Shown here in pieces: positions 1-8,765 of a DNA stretch of 12,552 nt (positions are counted from its first letter, which is position 1; every line of letters begins with the position of its first letter). The notes under the pieces were generated by a model. It was not told the origin of the DNA. It worked only from the letters and a program-made list of their open reading frames with translations, and made no database searches. Made by a program: the position numbers and the translations under genes. The DNA comes from Nitrospiria bacterium (lineage in GTDB: Bacteria > Nitrospirota > CAKKRA01 > 9FT-COMBO-42-15), in NCBI GenBank assembly GCA_919903585.1, contig CAKKST010000007.1, positions 1 to 12,552 on the forward strand, given 5' to 3'.

Positions 1-57
1 TGGACATGTGATCTTTCGTATGATTATGTTAAGATTAATGCAGCATACAGGACATAG
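1..57 (+). CDS. argJ: C-terminal end of ArgJ (bifunctional glutamate N-acetyltransferase / amino-acid acetyltransferase), partial
   Basis: The first 57 bases read in frame 1 as WTCDLSYDYVKINAAYRT followed by TAG. This matches the strongly conserved C-terminus of ArgJ, where a W-x-C-D-L-(T/S)-Y-(D/E)-Y-V-x-I-N-A-x-Y-R-(T/S) ending closes the protein. ArgJ transfers the acetyl group from N-acetylornithine to glutamate in the cyclic arginine pathway; it is an Ntn-type self-cleaving enzyme in the cytosol. Only the last 18 residues are present and the gene enters from the left edge. Its stop lies 3 bases from the panC stop on the opposite strand. The identification rests on this short but characteristic tail. 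Confidence 0.8.
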   Translation, partial: WTCDLSYDYVKINAAYRT

Positions 58-60
58 CCA

Positions 61-900
61 TTATATAACAATATTATCAATTAATCTTGCCTTTCCAATC
101 CAGACAGCAAGAGCAATTACAACCTTTCTGTCTATCGCCTCTATTTCTTCAAGGGTCTCTGCATCCCTGATGTTAATATAGTCAATCTTCGCAAGTCTCT
201 CTGATTCTATGATTTCTCTCATGGCAGAAATAATCACTGAAGTCGTTTTCTCTCCATTCTTTATCATCTCCTCTGCCTTCATTAATGATCTGTAGAGACA
301 TATAGCAGCCTTTCTTTCCTCCTCATTAAGATAAGAATTTCTTGAACTCATTGCAAGGCCATCAGGCTCCCTGACAGTGGGAAGGACATCAATATCAATA
401 TCCATGTTCAAATCAGCAGCCATTCTTTTTATAATAACTGTCTGCTGATAGTCCTTCTGGCCAAAGAATGCCTTGTCTGGCTTTACAATATTAAAGAGCT
501 TTGCGACAACAGTTGCAACGGCTTTGAAATGCCCTGGCCTTGATGCCCCGCACAGCATATCGGTTATTTTTTCCACATTAATATATGTAAGATAACCTTC
601 AGGATACATCCCTGAAACGGATGGCATAAAGAGTATATCAATGCCGGCATCAATGCATAATTGAGTATCTCTCTTTATGTCGCGTGGATAGGCATTAAAA
701 TCTTCTTTTGGCCCGAATTGCGTTGGGTTTACAAATATGCTTACAACAACAATATCAGAGACAAGGCGCGCCCTTTTTATCAGGCTTATGTGCCCATCAT
801 GGAGAAATCCCATCGTTGGGACAAAGCCGATTGTCTTTTTCTCGGTCTTAAATTCTTTAATGATAATTGAAAGGTCTTTTATGTTCTCAATTACCTGCAT
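61..900 (-). CDS. panC: Pantothenate synthetase (pantoate--beta-alanine ligase)
   Basis: The cytosolic enzyme joins pantoate and beta-alanine using ATP to give pantothenate, the coenzyme A precursor. From the ATG at 900 the protein has 279 residues, normal for the family. Visible family motifs: PTMGFLHDGH (28-37, the HIGH-type nucleotide-binding signature), FVNPTQFGP (56-64), FGQKDYQQ (146-153) and REPDGLAMSSRN (177-188, KMSKS-like region). A longer frame opens at a TTG at 939, but the extra 13 residues are not typical of PanC, which normally starts just before the VPTMG strand, so ATG at 900 is preferred. A weak promoter-like pair, TTGATA (934-939) and TAGGAT (911-916) with a 17-base spacer on the minus strand, would give an almost leaderless mRNA. 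No panD or panB partner is adjacent; the gene faces argJ tail to tail. Confidence 0.95.
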   Translation of the reverse strand: MQVIENIKDLSIIIKEFKTEKKTIGFVPTMGFLHDGHISLIKRARLVSDIVVVSIFVNPTQFGPKEDFNAYPRDIKRDTQLCIDAGIDILFMPSVSGMYPEGYLTYINVEKITDMLCGASRPGHFKAVATVVAKLFNIVKPDKAFFGQKDYQQTVIIKRMAADLNMDIDIDVLPTVREPDGLAMSSRNSYLNEEERKAAICLYRSLMKAEEMIKNGEKTTSVIISAMREIIESERLAKIDYINIRDAETLEEIEAIDRKVVIALAVWIGKARLIDNIVI

Positions 901-1187
901 AATGGTTAATATCCTATGATATTTTTCGTTTCCTATCAACTAAAAACTGATTGAAGCAGGGTTGCACAGGAAGATAGGTATTGGATGGCATCTGGCAGCA
1001 AGAGATGGTATAATATGATTGCGCATGGAGGCCTTAGTGAACCCGCACATCCTTTTGGACTACAGCAGCCATGTGGATATATTCGCTGTAACAGGCTGGC
1101 TTATCTGCTGCTTCCTTGTCTAAAGTTAGGAAGCTAAATTACTTTGCGATTGACTTTTTTGGATAAAATTTATAAACTCTTTAAATT
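901..1187. other. Divergent intergenic region between panC and the envelope/isoprenoid operon
   Basis: This 287-base stretch must hold the control regions of both panC (leftward) and the long rightward operon. I see no convincing RNA gene or riboswitch. Two short overlapping reading frames exist on the plus strand: 1025-1123 (32 residues, starting MEALVNPHIL and ending in a hydrophobic stretch) and 1015-1137 (40 residues). Neither has a recognisable ribosome binding site or family signature, so I do not call them genes. The end next to 1188 is AT-rich and carries a promoter-like element listed separately. Confidence 0.5.
1150..1176 (+). promoter_or_regulatory. Candidate sigma-70 promoter for the FlgT/VCBS-uppS-ispG operon
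   Basis: TTGACT at 1150-1155 is followed by TATAAA at 1171-1176 (15-base spacer), or TAAACT at 1173-1178 with a 17-base spacer. It lies directly upstream of the first gene of the operon and is the best -35/-10 pair in the intergenic region. Transcription would start only a few bases before the ATG at 1188, giving a very short or leaderless 5' end, which agrees with the absence of a visible Shine-Dalgarno sequence. Spacer and -10 are imperfect, so this is tentative. Confidence 0.35.
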
Positions 1188-3002
1188 ATGAATAATTTAA
1201 TAATAAGAAAGACTAAATATCTTCTGCTTCTTCCTGCCCTCCTCATATTGATATTTGTAAAGACCAATGAGGCAGCAGAGGTCTTTGAGGCAAGGCTTGA
1301 TGAGATTGCAAAGGTCTTTGAGACCTATTTCCCTGTTATAGAGGGCGCAGTGGTCTCTGCAAATGGCAGGGATGTAAGGATAAATCTCGGTAAAAAGAAG
1401 GGGCTCCTGCCGGGGATGGTGGTTGCAATCACAAGGGAGGGAAAGGAGCTATATCATCCTGTTACAAAAGAGGTGCTCGGCAAATACGAAGAAGATATGG
1501 GGCGGCTTGAGTTAAAAGAGGTGGGAGATGATAATGCCTCAGGCCTTTTAGTTGGAGAGAAAAAGGGCGATATAAAGGCAGGGGATAGGGTGAGGGTCAC
1601 AGGGGGCAAGATAAGGGTTGCCCTTATCCCGGCAAATCCAGAGGCCAATATCTTTATAATTGACCAGTTTGCAGATATCCTTGAGGAGACAGGGCGATTT
1701 ACAGTGATATCCGGGGAGCAGATAGACAAGATAAAAAAAGAGCATCCTGATGATGATGCAGCAAAGATTGCAAAGAGGGTCGGTGAGGCATTTAATATAA
1801 CCAATCTGTTTATTATTAATACAACTGCCTCAAAGGACAAGACCCTCTTTTCAGCAGAACTTATATCATTGCCAAATAATACACAGGTAGCCGGCATGAC
1901 AGCCCTCCTGAGGCTCCCGCCAAAGGGCCCAATGGCAATTGAGGACGACCCCCAGCTCAAGGCCTTTGTGATGAAGAAGAAGGAGTTCTGGAGGAAGGAG
2001 GTAATACCATTTGGGATAAGATGGCTTTCTGTCGGCGATGTGGATGGTGATGGTAAAAATGAGATAGTGGTGAGCAATGGGAATAAGATAAGGGTCTACC
2101 GCTATACAGATGGAAAGTTTGATCTTATATGGGAGGAGAAAGACGCAAAGAGGGCTTATAACCAGTTGTATATGGATGTGGCAGATATAAATGGAAATGG
2201 AAGGGCAGAGATATTTGTGACCAATCTGATTAAGGATAAATTATATTCCTATGTTATTGAGTGGAAGGATGGGGAGTTCAAAAAGATACAGAAGGATATG
2301 CACTATTTCCTGCGGACAATAACAATGCCAGATGGAGAAAACCTCCTCTTATCCCAGCAGATAGGCAGGACAAGGCCGTTTGAGGGGGCTGTTAAGAAAT
2401 TAAAATGGGATGGGGAAAAATATATTGAGGGAGAGGTATTTGTTCTGCCAAAGAATGTGAATATCTACGGCTTTACCATTGCTGACCTTGACGGCAATGG
2501 GGATAATGAAATTATTTCAATTGATGATGCAGACTATATAAGGATATATGCAATGGACGGCAGGCAGATATGGCGAAGCCCTGACAGATACGGCGGCTAT
2601 GATACATCTTTTGACTTTGATTATGTAGACGACATATCCGGCGCAAGGGAGAAGAGGGTAAAGATTAAAGGCAGGCTGTTTGTAAAGGACATAGACGGCG
2701 ATGGGAGGCCTGAACTCATTGTTAGCAAGAATGTGCCGAGCACCTATGCCTTTGAGGTATTCAGGGGCTATCTCTATGGCGAGATGTATGTATTTCACTG
2801 GGATGGCATTACGCTTTCAGAGCTGTGGAAGATAAACAGGGTGGGAGGGTTTATTGAGGATTTCGCAGTTGCAGATTTTACCAATGAGGGGTTTGACAGG
2901 CTGATACTCGCTACCACGCCTATATTAACCTCTTCAAAGATAGAGGAACTATTTAAGAGTAAAAGCGATATAATTATATATAATATTCCAGAGAGGGGAT
3001 GA
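1188..3002 (+). CDS. Exported FlgT-like / VCBS (FG-GAP) repeat protein
   Basis: A 604-residue protein with an N-terminal signal sequence: basic n-region IIRKTK, hydrophobic core at about 11-24, likely cleavage near residue 30 in NEAAE. Residues 50-140 (from GAVVSANGRDVRINLGKKKGL to AGDRV) resemble the small beta domain at the C-terminus of FlgT-like proteins. Residues 142-240 look like the FlgT/CsgG-type alpha/beta domain (RVALIPAN, a FADILEETGRFTVIS segment, then NITNLFIINTT). The C-terminal half has calcium-loop VCBS/FG-GAP repeats: DVDGDGKNE (284-292), DINGNGRAE (333-341), DLDGNGDNE (433-441), DIDGDGRPE (501-509) and a degenerate DFTNEGFDR (563-571), suggesting a beta-propeller. An envelope or periplasmic location is expected; the exact role is unknown. 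ATG 1188 is chosen because it alone gives a complete signal peptide, although no ribosome binding site is seen. It heads the operon, 25 bases before uppS. Confidence 0.8.
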   Translation: MNNLIIRKTKYLLLLPALLILIFVKTNEAAEVFEARLDEIAKVFETYFPVIEGAVVSANGRDVRINLGKKKGLLPGMVVAITREGKELYHPVTKEVLGKYEEDMGRLELKEVGDDNASGLLVGEKKGDIKAGDRVRVTGGKIRVALIPANPEANIFIIDQFADILEETGRFTVISGEQIDKIKKEHPDDDAAKIAKRVGEAFNITNLFIINTTASKDKTLFSAELISLPNNTQVAGMTALLRLPPKGPMAIEDDPQLKAFVMKKKEFWRKEVIPFGIRWLSVGDVDGDGKNEIVVSNGNKIRVYRYTDGKFDLIWEEKDAKRAYNQLYMDVADINGNGRAEIFVTNLIKDKLYSYVIEWKDGEFKKIQKDMHYFLRTITMPDGENLLLSQQIGRTRPFEGAVKKLKWDGEKYIEGEVFVLPKNVNIYGFTIADLDGNGDNEIISIDDADYIRIYAMDGRQIWRSPDRYGGYDTSFDFDYVDDISGAREKRVKIKGRLFVKDIDGDGRPELIVSKNVPSTYAFEVFRGYLYGEMYVFHWDGITLSELWKINRVGGFIEDFAVADFTNEGFDRLILATTPILTSSKIEELFKSKSDIIIYNIPERG

Positions 3003-3027
3003 GAAGGGGTAATGGAGCAAGGCGACA

Positions 3028-3822
3028 ATGATTGACGAGCAGACAGGCAGCCAGAATATGGAGCATCTGGACGAAGGAGAGCTTATAGCCCTTATTGATA
3101 AGGATAGGCTCCCGAGGCATGTGGCCTTTATTATGGATGGAAACGGCCGATGGGCAAGGGATCGCTATCTTCCGAGGATAGCAGGCCATAAGCAGGGGAT
3201 TGAGTCTGTAAGGGATATTATTAAACTGAGCATTGAACTTGGAATAAAGGTTCTTACCTTCTATGCATTTTCTGTTGAGAACTGGAGGAGGCCTGAGGAT
3301 GAGGTCAATGCCCTGATGAGCCTGCTTGAAAGCTATCTCCAGAATGAACTGCGGGGCATGATGGAGAATGGCATCAGATTTTATACTATTGGCAGGGGAA
3401 ATGAGCTTCCAGAATCAGTAAGAAAATGGATTGAGAAGGTGACGAATGAAACGAGGGATAACAAGAAGCTCACACTCAACATGGCCTTGAGCTATGGCGG
3501 CAGGGCAGAGATAACAGATGCTGCAAAGGCCATGGCACAGGATTTAAAAAATAACAAGGTCTCTATTGAAGAGATAACCGAGGAATTCTTTGCAAGATAC
3601 CTAAATACAAATGGACTTCCTGATCCTGACCTGATGATACGAACAAGCGGCGAGGCGCGGATAAGTAATTTTCTCTTATGGCAGATGGCATATACAGAGC
3701 TCCATTTTACAAAGACCCTGTGGCCTGATTTTAGGAGACATGAGATGCTCCTTGCCCTTATTGATTATCAAAGGAGGGAGCGGAGGTTCGGCCGAACATC
3801 CGAGCAGGTCAACAGGAGGTGA
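3028..3822 (+). CDS. uppS: Isoprenyl transferase (undecaprenyl diphosphate synthase, cis-prenyltransferase)
   Basis: Condenses isopentenyl diphosphate units onto farnesyl diphosphate to make the C55 carrier lipid for peptidoglycan and other surface polymers. The 264-residue protein carries the full cis-prenyltransferase signature: HVAFIMDGNGRWA (31-43, with the Mg-binding Asp37), GHKQG (53-57), YAFSVENWRRP (79-89) and RTSGEARISNFLLWQ (205-219), ending with a WPDF motif. The N-terminus is about 25 residues longer than in minimal homologues. ATG 3028 has GGAG at 3014-3017, 10 bases upstream; an in-frame Met at residue 11 is a possible later start without a clear binding site. It sits between the exported repeat protein and cdsA, the usual partner, and its stop codon lies inside the start region of cdsA. 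Confidence 0.95.
   Translation: MIDEQTGSQNMEHLDEGELIALIDKDRLPRHVAFIMDGNGRWARDRYLPRIAGHKQGIESVRDIIKLSIELGIKVLTFYAFSVENWRRPEDEVNALMSLLESYLQNELRGMMENGIRFYTIGRGNELPESVRKWIEKVTNETRDNKKLTLNMALSYGGRAEITDAAKAMAQDLKNNKVSIEEITEEFFARYLNTNGLPDPDLMIRTSGEARISNFLLWQMAYTELHFTKTLWPDFRRHEMLLALIDYQRRERRFGRTSEQVNRR
3814..3819 (+). promoter_or_regulatory. Strong Shine-Dalgarno that decides the cdsA start
   Basis: AGGAGG lies within the last codons of uppS. The in-frame candidates for cdsA are GTG 3819, ATG 3822 and ATG 3825. Only ATG 3825 has workable spacing (5 bases), so translation most likely begins there, 2 bases after the uppS stop. Confidence 0.7.
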
Positions 3823-3824
3823 TG

Positions 3825-4625
3825 ATGGGGTTTAAGAGGGTCATTGTTAGCATTATCTTTATACCATTATTTTATATTATAGTTAAATACCTTTCTCCTG
3901 CGGTCTTTTTTATACTTATAGCAGCGGGGATTGCGATAGGCCAATATGAATTCTATAGGCTTTTTTATAAAAGCAGGATGACATCCTCCATTGCCATTGG
4001 TCTGTTATGCGGCCTTATCCTCGCAGGGACTTTTTATAGATTCAATAATCATATTACACCTGCTATTGCAGTGAGCATAATACTCTTTCTGATTCTGGTT
4101 GCCCATTTATTTACTGTAACAAGGATAGAATCCGCCCTCACTGATATCACGGTTACATTCTTTGGCGTCTTCTATGTGGGTTGGCTGATGGGGCATATCA
4201 TCCTTCTCCGCGGCATGGAAGAGGGGCAGAATCTTATATTCTTTCTATTCCTTGTTACATGGGCAGGCGATGCAGGCGCCTACTATGCAGGGACATTTTT
4301 AGGTAAACATAAGCTGTCAAGGGTAATCAGCCCGAAGAAGACCTATGAAGGCGCTGTTGGCTGCCTCGCCCTTAGCATTCTTATGGCCTTTGCAGCGAAA
4401 TACTGGTTCTTTTCATCCATTACAGACAGCAATGCCCTTTTCTTGGGCATATCCTTTGGCATTATCAGCCAGCTCGGTGATTTCTCAGAGTCTTTATTAA
4501 AGAGGAGCGCAGGTGTAAAGGATTCAAGCCTTTTGATCCCTGCCCACGGCGGGATGCTGGACAGGGTGGACAGCCTGCTCTTTACCGCACCGCTGCTTTA
4601 TTATTATATGAGGTTTTTTAGTTGA
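3825..4625 (+). CDS. cdsA: Phosphatidate cytidylyltransferase (CDP-diglyceride synthase)
   Basis: Integral membrane enzyme converting phosphatidate and CTP to CDP-diacylglycerol, the branch point for bacterial phospholipids. From ATG 3825 it has 266 residues with several hydrophobic membrane segments from residue 6 onward. The family signature is complete near the C-terminus: SLLKRSAGVKDSS followed by IPAHGGMLDRVDS, with the conserved K-R, K-D, H-G-G and D-R-x-D residues; an upstream WAGDAGAYYAG segment is also typical. It follows uppS with near-abutting translation, and its TGA overlaps the TTG start of dxr by 4 bases (TTGA, 4622-4625). uppS-cdsA-dxr-rseP is a widespread conserved order. No abnormal features. 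Confidence 0.95.
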   Translation: MGFKRVIVSIIFIPLFYIIVKYLSPAVFFILIAAGIAIGQYEFYRLFYKSRMTSSIAIGLLCGLILAGTFYRFNNHITPAIAVSIILFLILVAHLFTVTRIESALTDITVTFFGVFYVGWLMGHIILLRGMEEGQNLIFFLFLVTWAGDAGAYYAGTFLGKHKLSRVISPKKTYEGAVGCLALSILMAFAAKYWFFSSITDSNALFLGISFGIISQLGDFSESLLKRSAGVKDSSLLIPAHGGMLDRVDSLLFTAPLLYYYMRFFS

Positions 4626-5785
4626 AAAGGATTGTACTTCTCGGCTCCACAGGTTCAATAGGTGTAAATACCCTTGATGTTGTAAGCAGATTCCCTGAGA
4701 AATTCAGGGTGGTAGGCCTTACTGCAGGGGAGAATATAGAGCTCCTTGAAAAGCAGATTAGAAGATTCAGGCCAAAGTTTGCGTCTATATTAAGGGAGGA
4801 GCATGTAGAAAGGCTGAAACAGCGGTGCAGGGATATTGATGTGGAAATATATGCCGGTGTGGAGGGCATGATTAAGGCAGCCGCTGATGATGATGCTGAT
4901 ATGGTGGTATCAGCCATTGTAGGCGCAGCAGGCCTTATACCAACTGTTGCTGCCATCCGCGCAGGCAAGGATATTGCCCTTGCCAATAAAGAGACAATGG
5001 TCATGGCAGGCGAGATAGTTACAAAGGAGGCAGAAAAAAAGGGCATAAAGATACTGCCTGTAGACAGCGAACACAGCGCTATTTTACAGTCCCTCGCGGG
5101 TTATAAAAGGGACGGTGTAAAGAGATTGATACTGACTGCCTCTGGCGGCCCGTTTTATGATATGCCTGCCTCAAAAAGTAGATGGATAAAACCAAGGGAT
5201 GCACTGAGGCATCCAAACTGGAAGATGGGCCGGAAGATTACTATAGATTCAGCAACCCTTATGAACAAGGGGCTTGAGGTGATAGAGGCAAGGTGGCTCT
5301 TTGATATGCCTGCAGAAAAGATAGATGTATTAATTCATCCTGAAAGTATTGTCCATTCTATGGTAGAATATATAGATGGGTCAGTTATTGCCCAGCTCGG
5401 TGTGCCTGATATGAGGATACCTATTGCCTATGCCTTAAGTTATCCTGAACGTTTAAATGGCGGCTTCCCTTCCCTTGACCTTGCAAAGGTAGGCAGCCTG
5501 ACATTTAAGAAGCCTGATACAAAAAGGTTCCCATGCCTGTCTTACGCATACGAGGCATTAAGAATTGGAGGCACAATGCCTGCTGTCCTGAATGCCGCAA
5601 ATGAGGTGGCAGCGAGGGCATTTTTAAGGGAAGAGATAGGGTTCCTTGACATACCAAAGGTTATAAAAATGGTAATGAAAGGGCACACCCGGCAGGATAT
5701 TACAACTATAGAAGATGTGCTCCTCGCAGACCGATGGGCGCGGGGGCATGCAGAGAATCTAATTAAGAGGGGTTTAAAAAGATGA
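4622..5785 (+). CDS. dxr: 1-deoxy-D-xylulose-5-phosphate reductoisomerase
   Basis: First committed step of the MEP isoprenoid pathway: rearranges and reduces DXP to 2-C-methyl-D-erythritol 4-phosphate with NADPH and a divalent metal. The 387-residue protein has the NADPH-binding GSTGSIG (8-14), the ANKE motif (121-124), the metal-binding PVDSEHSA segment with Asp148 and Glu150, HPNW (197-200), MNKGLE (214-219) and HPESIVHSMVEY (239-250). The start is TTG at 4622, giving the expected MKRIVLLGSTG N-terminus; it overlaps the cdsA stop and has only a weak AGG (4611-4613) nearby, so expression probably depends on translational coupling. The stop overlaps the rseP start as ATGA. Confidence 0.96.
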   Translation: MKRIVLLGSTGSIGVNTLDVVSRFPEKFRVVGLTAGENIELLEKQIRRFRPKFASILREEHVERLKQRCRDIDVEIYAGVEGMIKAAADDDADMVVSAIVGAAGLIPTVAAIRAGKDIALANKETMVMAGEIVTKEAEKKGIKILPVDSEHSAILQSLAGYKRDGVKRLILTASGGPFYDMPASKSRWIKPRDALRHPNWKMGRKITIDSATLMNKGLEVIEARWLFDMPAEKIDVLIHPESIVHSMVEYIDGSVIAQLGVPDMRIPIAYALSYPERLNGGFPSLDLAKVGSLTFKKPDTKRFPCLSYAYEALRIGGTMPAVLNAANEVAARAFLREEIGFLDIPKVIKMVMKGHTRQDITTIEDVLLADRWARGHAENLIKRGLKR

Positions 5786-6900
5786 CAACATTAGCATCAA
5801 TAGTTATTGTATTGGGCGTATTGATCTTTGTCCATGAGCTCGGCCATTTTCTTTTTGCAAAGTGGATGGGGGTTGGCGTATTAAAATTTTCCATGGGCCT
5901 TGGGCCAAAGCTGGTAGGCTGGAAATGGGGGGAGACAGAGTATGTAATCTCCGTGATTCCATTTGGAGGTTTTGTCAAGATGGTCGGTCAGGAGGACCTG
6001 AAGGTTCAAAGCCCTGATGAGATAAAGGAGGAGGATAAAGAGAAGTCATTCCTTCACAAGGGCCCGTTAAAGAGGAGCGCTATTGTTGCAGCAGGCCCGG
6101 CATTTAACTTCTTCCTTGCCTTTGTATTGTTTACCGCCATTGTAATTGCAGATGGTATTCATATAAACATCCCCCAGTTAGGAGAGATAGCAGAGAACTC
6201 ACCTGCTGCTGCGGCAGGTTTCATAAAGGACGACAGGGTTGTATCCATAAACGGAAAGCTGATAAAATCATGGGATGAGATGGTGGAGATCGTGAGAGAA
6301 AGCTCAGGCAAAAGGTTGATGTTTATTGTGGAACGGGAGGGGAAGCAGGTTGAGATTGCTGCTACGCCTGAGACTAAAAAGACCAAGACCATTCTCGGTG
6401 AAGAGATAGCGGTAGGCCAGATAGGGGTAATGAATGCGGGCAAGGTTATTGCAGAAAAGGTCAATCCTGTGTATGCAGTATATTACGGCGCACTTGAGAC
6501 ATGGAGGTGGTCAAGCTTTATAGTCATGGGCATAATAAAGATGTTTCAGGGTGTGGTCTCTCTAAAGGAGATAGGCGGGCCCATGCTCCTTGCTGATATG
6601 GCAGGAAAGGCTGCTGGCGCAGGTGTTCTGAATCTCCTCATGTTCATCTCCATTGTCAGCATAAACCTTGGAATCATAAACCTCCTTCCAATCCCTGTGC
6701 TTGACGGCGGGCATCTCCTCTTTTTTGCCATTGAAGGCATAATAGGAAAGCCGTTAGACCAGAGGAAGATGGAGATTGCACAGTGGATAGGCATGGGCAT
6801 TATCGGCCTGTTAATGGCCTTTGCCATTATTAACGACGCAATGCGGTATTCTGACGGCATCCTGAATTTTTTTAGAAAGATTATAGGTTATTCAGTGTAG
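5782..6900 (+). CDS. rseP: RIP/site-2 family zinc metalloprotease RseP (RasP-like)
   Basis: Intramembrane protease that cleaves membrane-anchored anti-sigma factors and remnant signal peptides. The 372-residue protein has HELGH at 18-22 inside the first membrane helix (zinc ligands, catalytic Glu), the GxxxN-like central region AAGPAFNF (103-110), one PDZ domain at about 130-195 and the C-terminal zinc-ligand motif NLLPIPVLDGGH (300-311), followed by the last helix. A single PDZ and this length fit many non-enteric homologues; E. coli RseP is longer with two PDZ domains. ATG 5782 is preceded by GAGGGG, a good ribosome binding site, and overlaps the dxr stop. No anti-sigma substrate gene is in the window. 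Confidence 0.95.
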   Translation: MTTLASIVIVLGVLIFVHELGHFLFAKWMGVGVLKFSMGLGPKLVGWKWGETEYVISVIPFGGFVKMVGQEDLKVQSPDEIKEEDKEKSFLHKGPLKRSAIVAAGPAFNFFLAFVLFTAIVIADGIHINIPQLGEIAENSPAAAAGFIKDDRVVSINGKLIKSWDEMVEIVRESSGKRLMFIVEREGKQVEIAATPETKKTKTILGEEIAVGQIGVMNAGKVIAEKVNPVYAVYYGALETWRWSSFIVMGIIKMFQGVVSLKEIGGPMLLADMAGKAAGAGVLNLLMFISIVSINLGIINLLPIPVLDGGHLLFFAIEGIIGKPLDQRKMEIAQWIGMGIIGLLMAFAIINDAMRYSDGILNFFRKIIGYSV

Positions 6901-6903
6901 GCC

Positions 6904-7967
6904 ATGTTTATCAAAAGAAAAAAAACTCGCCAGATAAGGGTTGGCTCTGTGCCGGTCGGCGGCAATGCGCCCATCTCTGTCCAGTCCATGACAAATACAG
7001 ATACGAGGGATGTGGATGCAACAGTCAGCCAGATAAAGAGGCTTGAGGATGCAGGGTGCGAGATAATCCGTGCGGCAGTGCCTGACAAGACTGCGGCAGA
7101 GGCGCTCAGCGCAATTAAAAAACAGATAAGGATACCGCTGATTGCAGATATACATTTTGACCACCGCCTTGCATTAAAGGCAATAGAGCAGGGTGTTGAT
7201 GGACTGAGGATCAATCCCGGAAATATCGGAGACAAGAAAAAGATAGAGGCAGTGGTCTCTGCCTGCAAAGATAAAGGGATTCCAATACGAATCGGCGTTA
7301 ATGCAGGCTCACTTGAAAAGGATCTCTTAAAAAAATACGGCCATCCAACACCTGCTGCAATGGTAGAATCGGCCATGAGGCATATCAGGATACTTGAAGA
7401 CCGGAAATTTTTTGATATCAAGGTCTCGCTTAAGGCATCCAGTGTGATAAATACAATTGAGGCCTACCGTTTGATTTCAAAGAAGGTAGATTACCCTTTG
7501 CATATCGGCATCTCAGAGGCAGGGCCTCTGTTTTCAGGCACAATAAAATCTGCTGTCGGCCTCGGCATACTTCTTTCAGAAGGGATAGGTGATACCATCC
7601 GCATCTCGCTCACAGCAGACCCTGTGAAAGAAGTAGAGGTGGCATATGAGATATTAAAGTCCCTCGGTCTTCGCAAGAGAGGTATAAATATTATCTCCTG
7701 CCCGACATGCGGCAGGCTTGAGATTGATGTGATAAAACTCACCTCAGAGGTAGAGCAGAGGCTGTCGCATATAAAAGAGCCGATTGATGTCTCTGTGCTG
7801 GGTTGTGTTGTAAACGGCATCGGCGAGGGCAGGGAGGCTGATATCGGCATTGCAGGCGGCAGGGGTATTGGCATAGTATTCAAGCATGGCAAGGTAATGA
7901 AAAAGGTAAAGGAGAAAGACCTTGCAGACCTCCTTGTAACTGAAGTAAAGGAGATGATAAGGAAATA

Positions 7968-7968
<1 letters not shown>
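6904..7968 (+). CDS. ispG: (E)-4-hydroxy-3-methylbut-2-enyl-diphosphate synthase (4Fe-4S, flavodoxin-type)
   Basis: Penultimate MEP-pathway step: reductive ring opening of MEcPP to HMBPP using a 4Fe-4S cluster and low-potential electrons. The 354-residue length is the compact bacterial form. It shows an N-terminal TIM-barrel region (SVQSMTNTDTRD, ADIHFDHRLA, LRINPGNIGD) and the cluster domain with Cys266 and Cys269 (SCPTCGR) and Cys301 (LGCVVNGIGE), the three cluster cysteines, with Glu308 at the expected fourth-ligand/catalytic position. It begins 3 bases after rseP with a weak ribosome binding site. Its TAA shares one base with the ATG of the following selenoprotein gene (TAATG at 7966-7970). 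The enzyme needs an electron donor that is not encoded here. Confidence 0.95.

Positions 7969-8765
<797 letters not shown>

Noticed and set aside
901..939. Longer panC reading from TTG 939
   Set aside because: The added 13 residues are atypical of the family and ATG 900 gives the standard N-terminus.
1096..1125. GGAAGCAGC on the minus strand, suggestive of the SRP RNA core
   Set aside because: The neighbouring GUCAGG and pairing partners of 4.5S RNA are absent.
951..1125. TTGAAGCAGG and TGCTGCTTCCTT shared with 11172-11233, as if two copies of one element
   Set aside because: Only about 10-base matches with unrelated interiors; matches of this length are expected by chance in a window of this size.
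1015..1137. Two short overlapping plus-strand frames (32 and 40 residues) upstream of the FlgT/VCBS gene
   Set aside because: No ribosome binding site, no family signature and mutually overlapping; more likely regulatory DNA.
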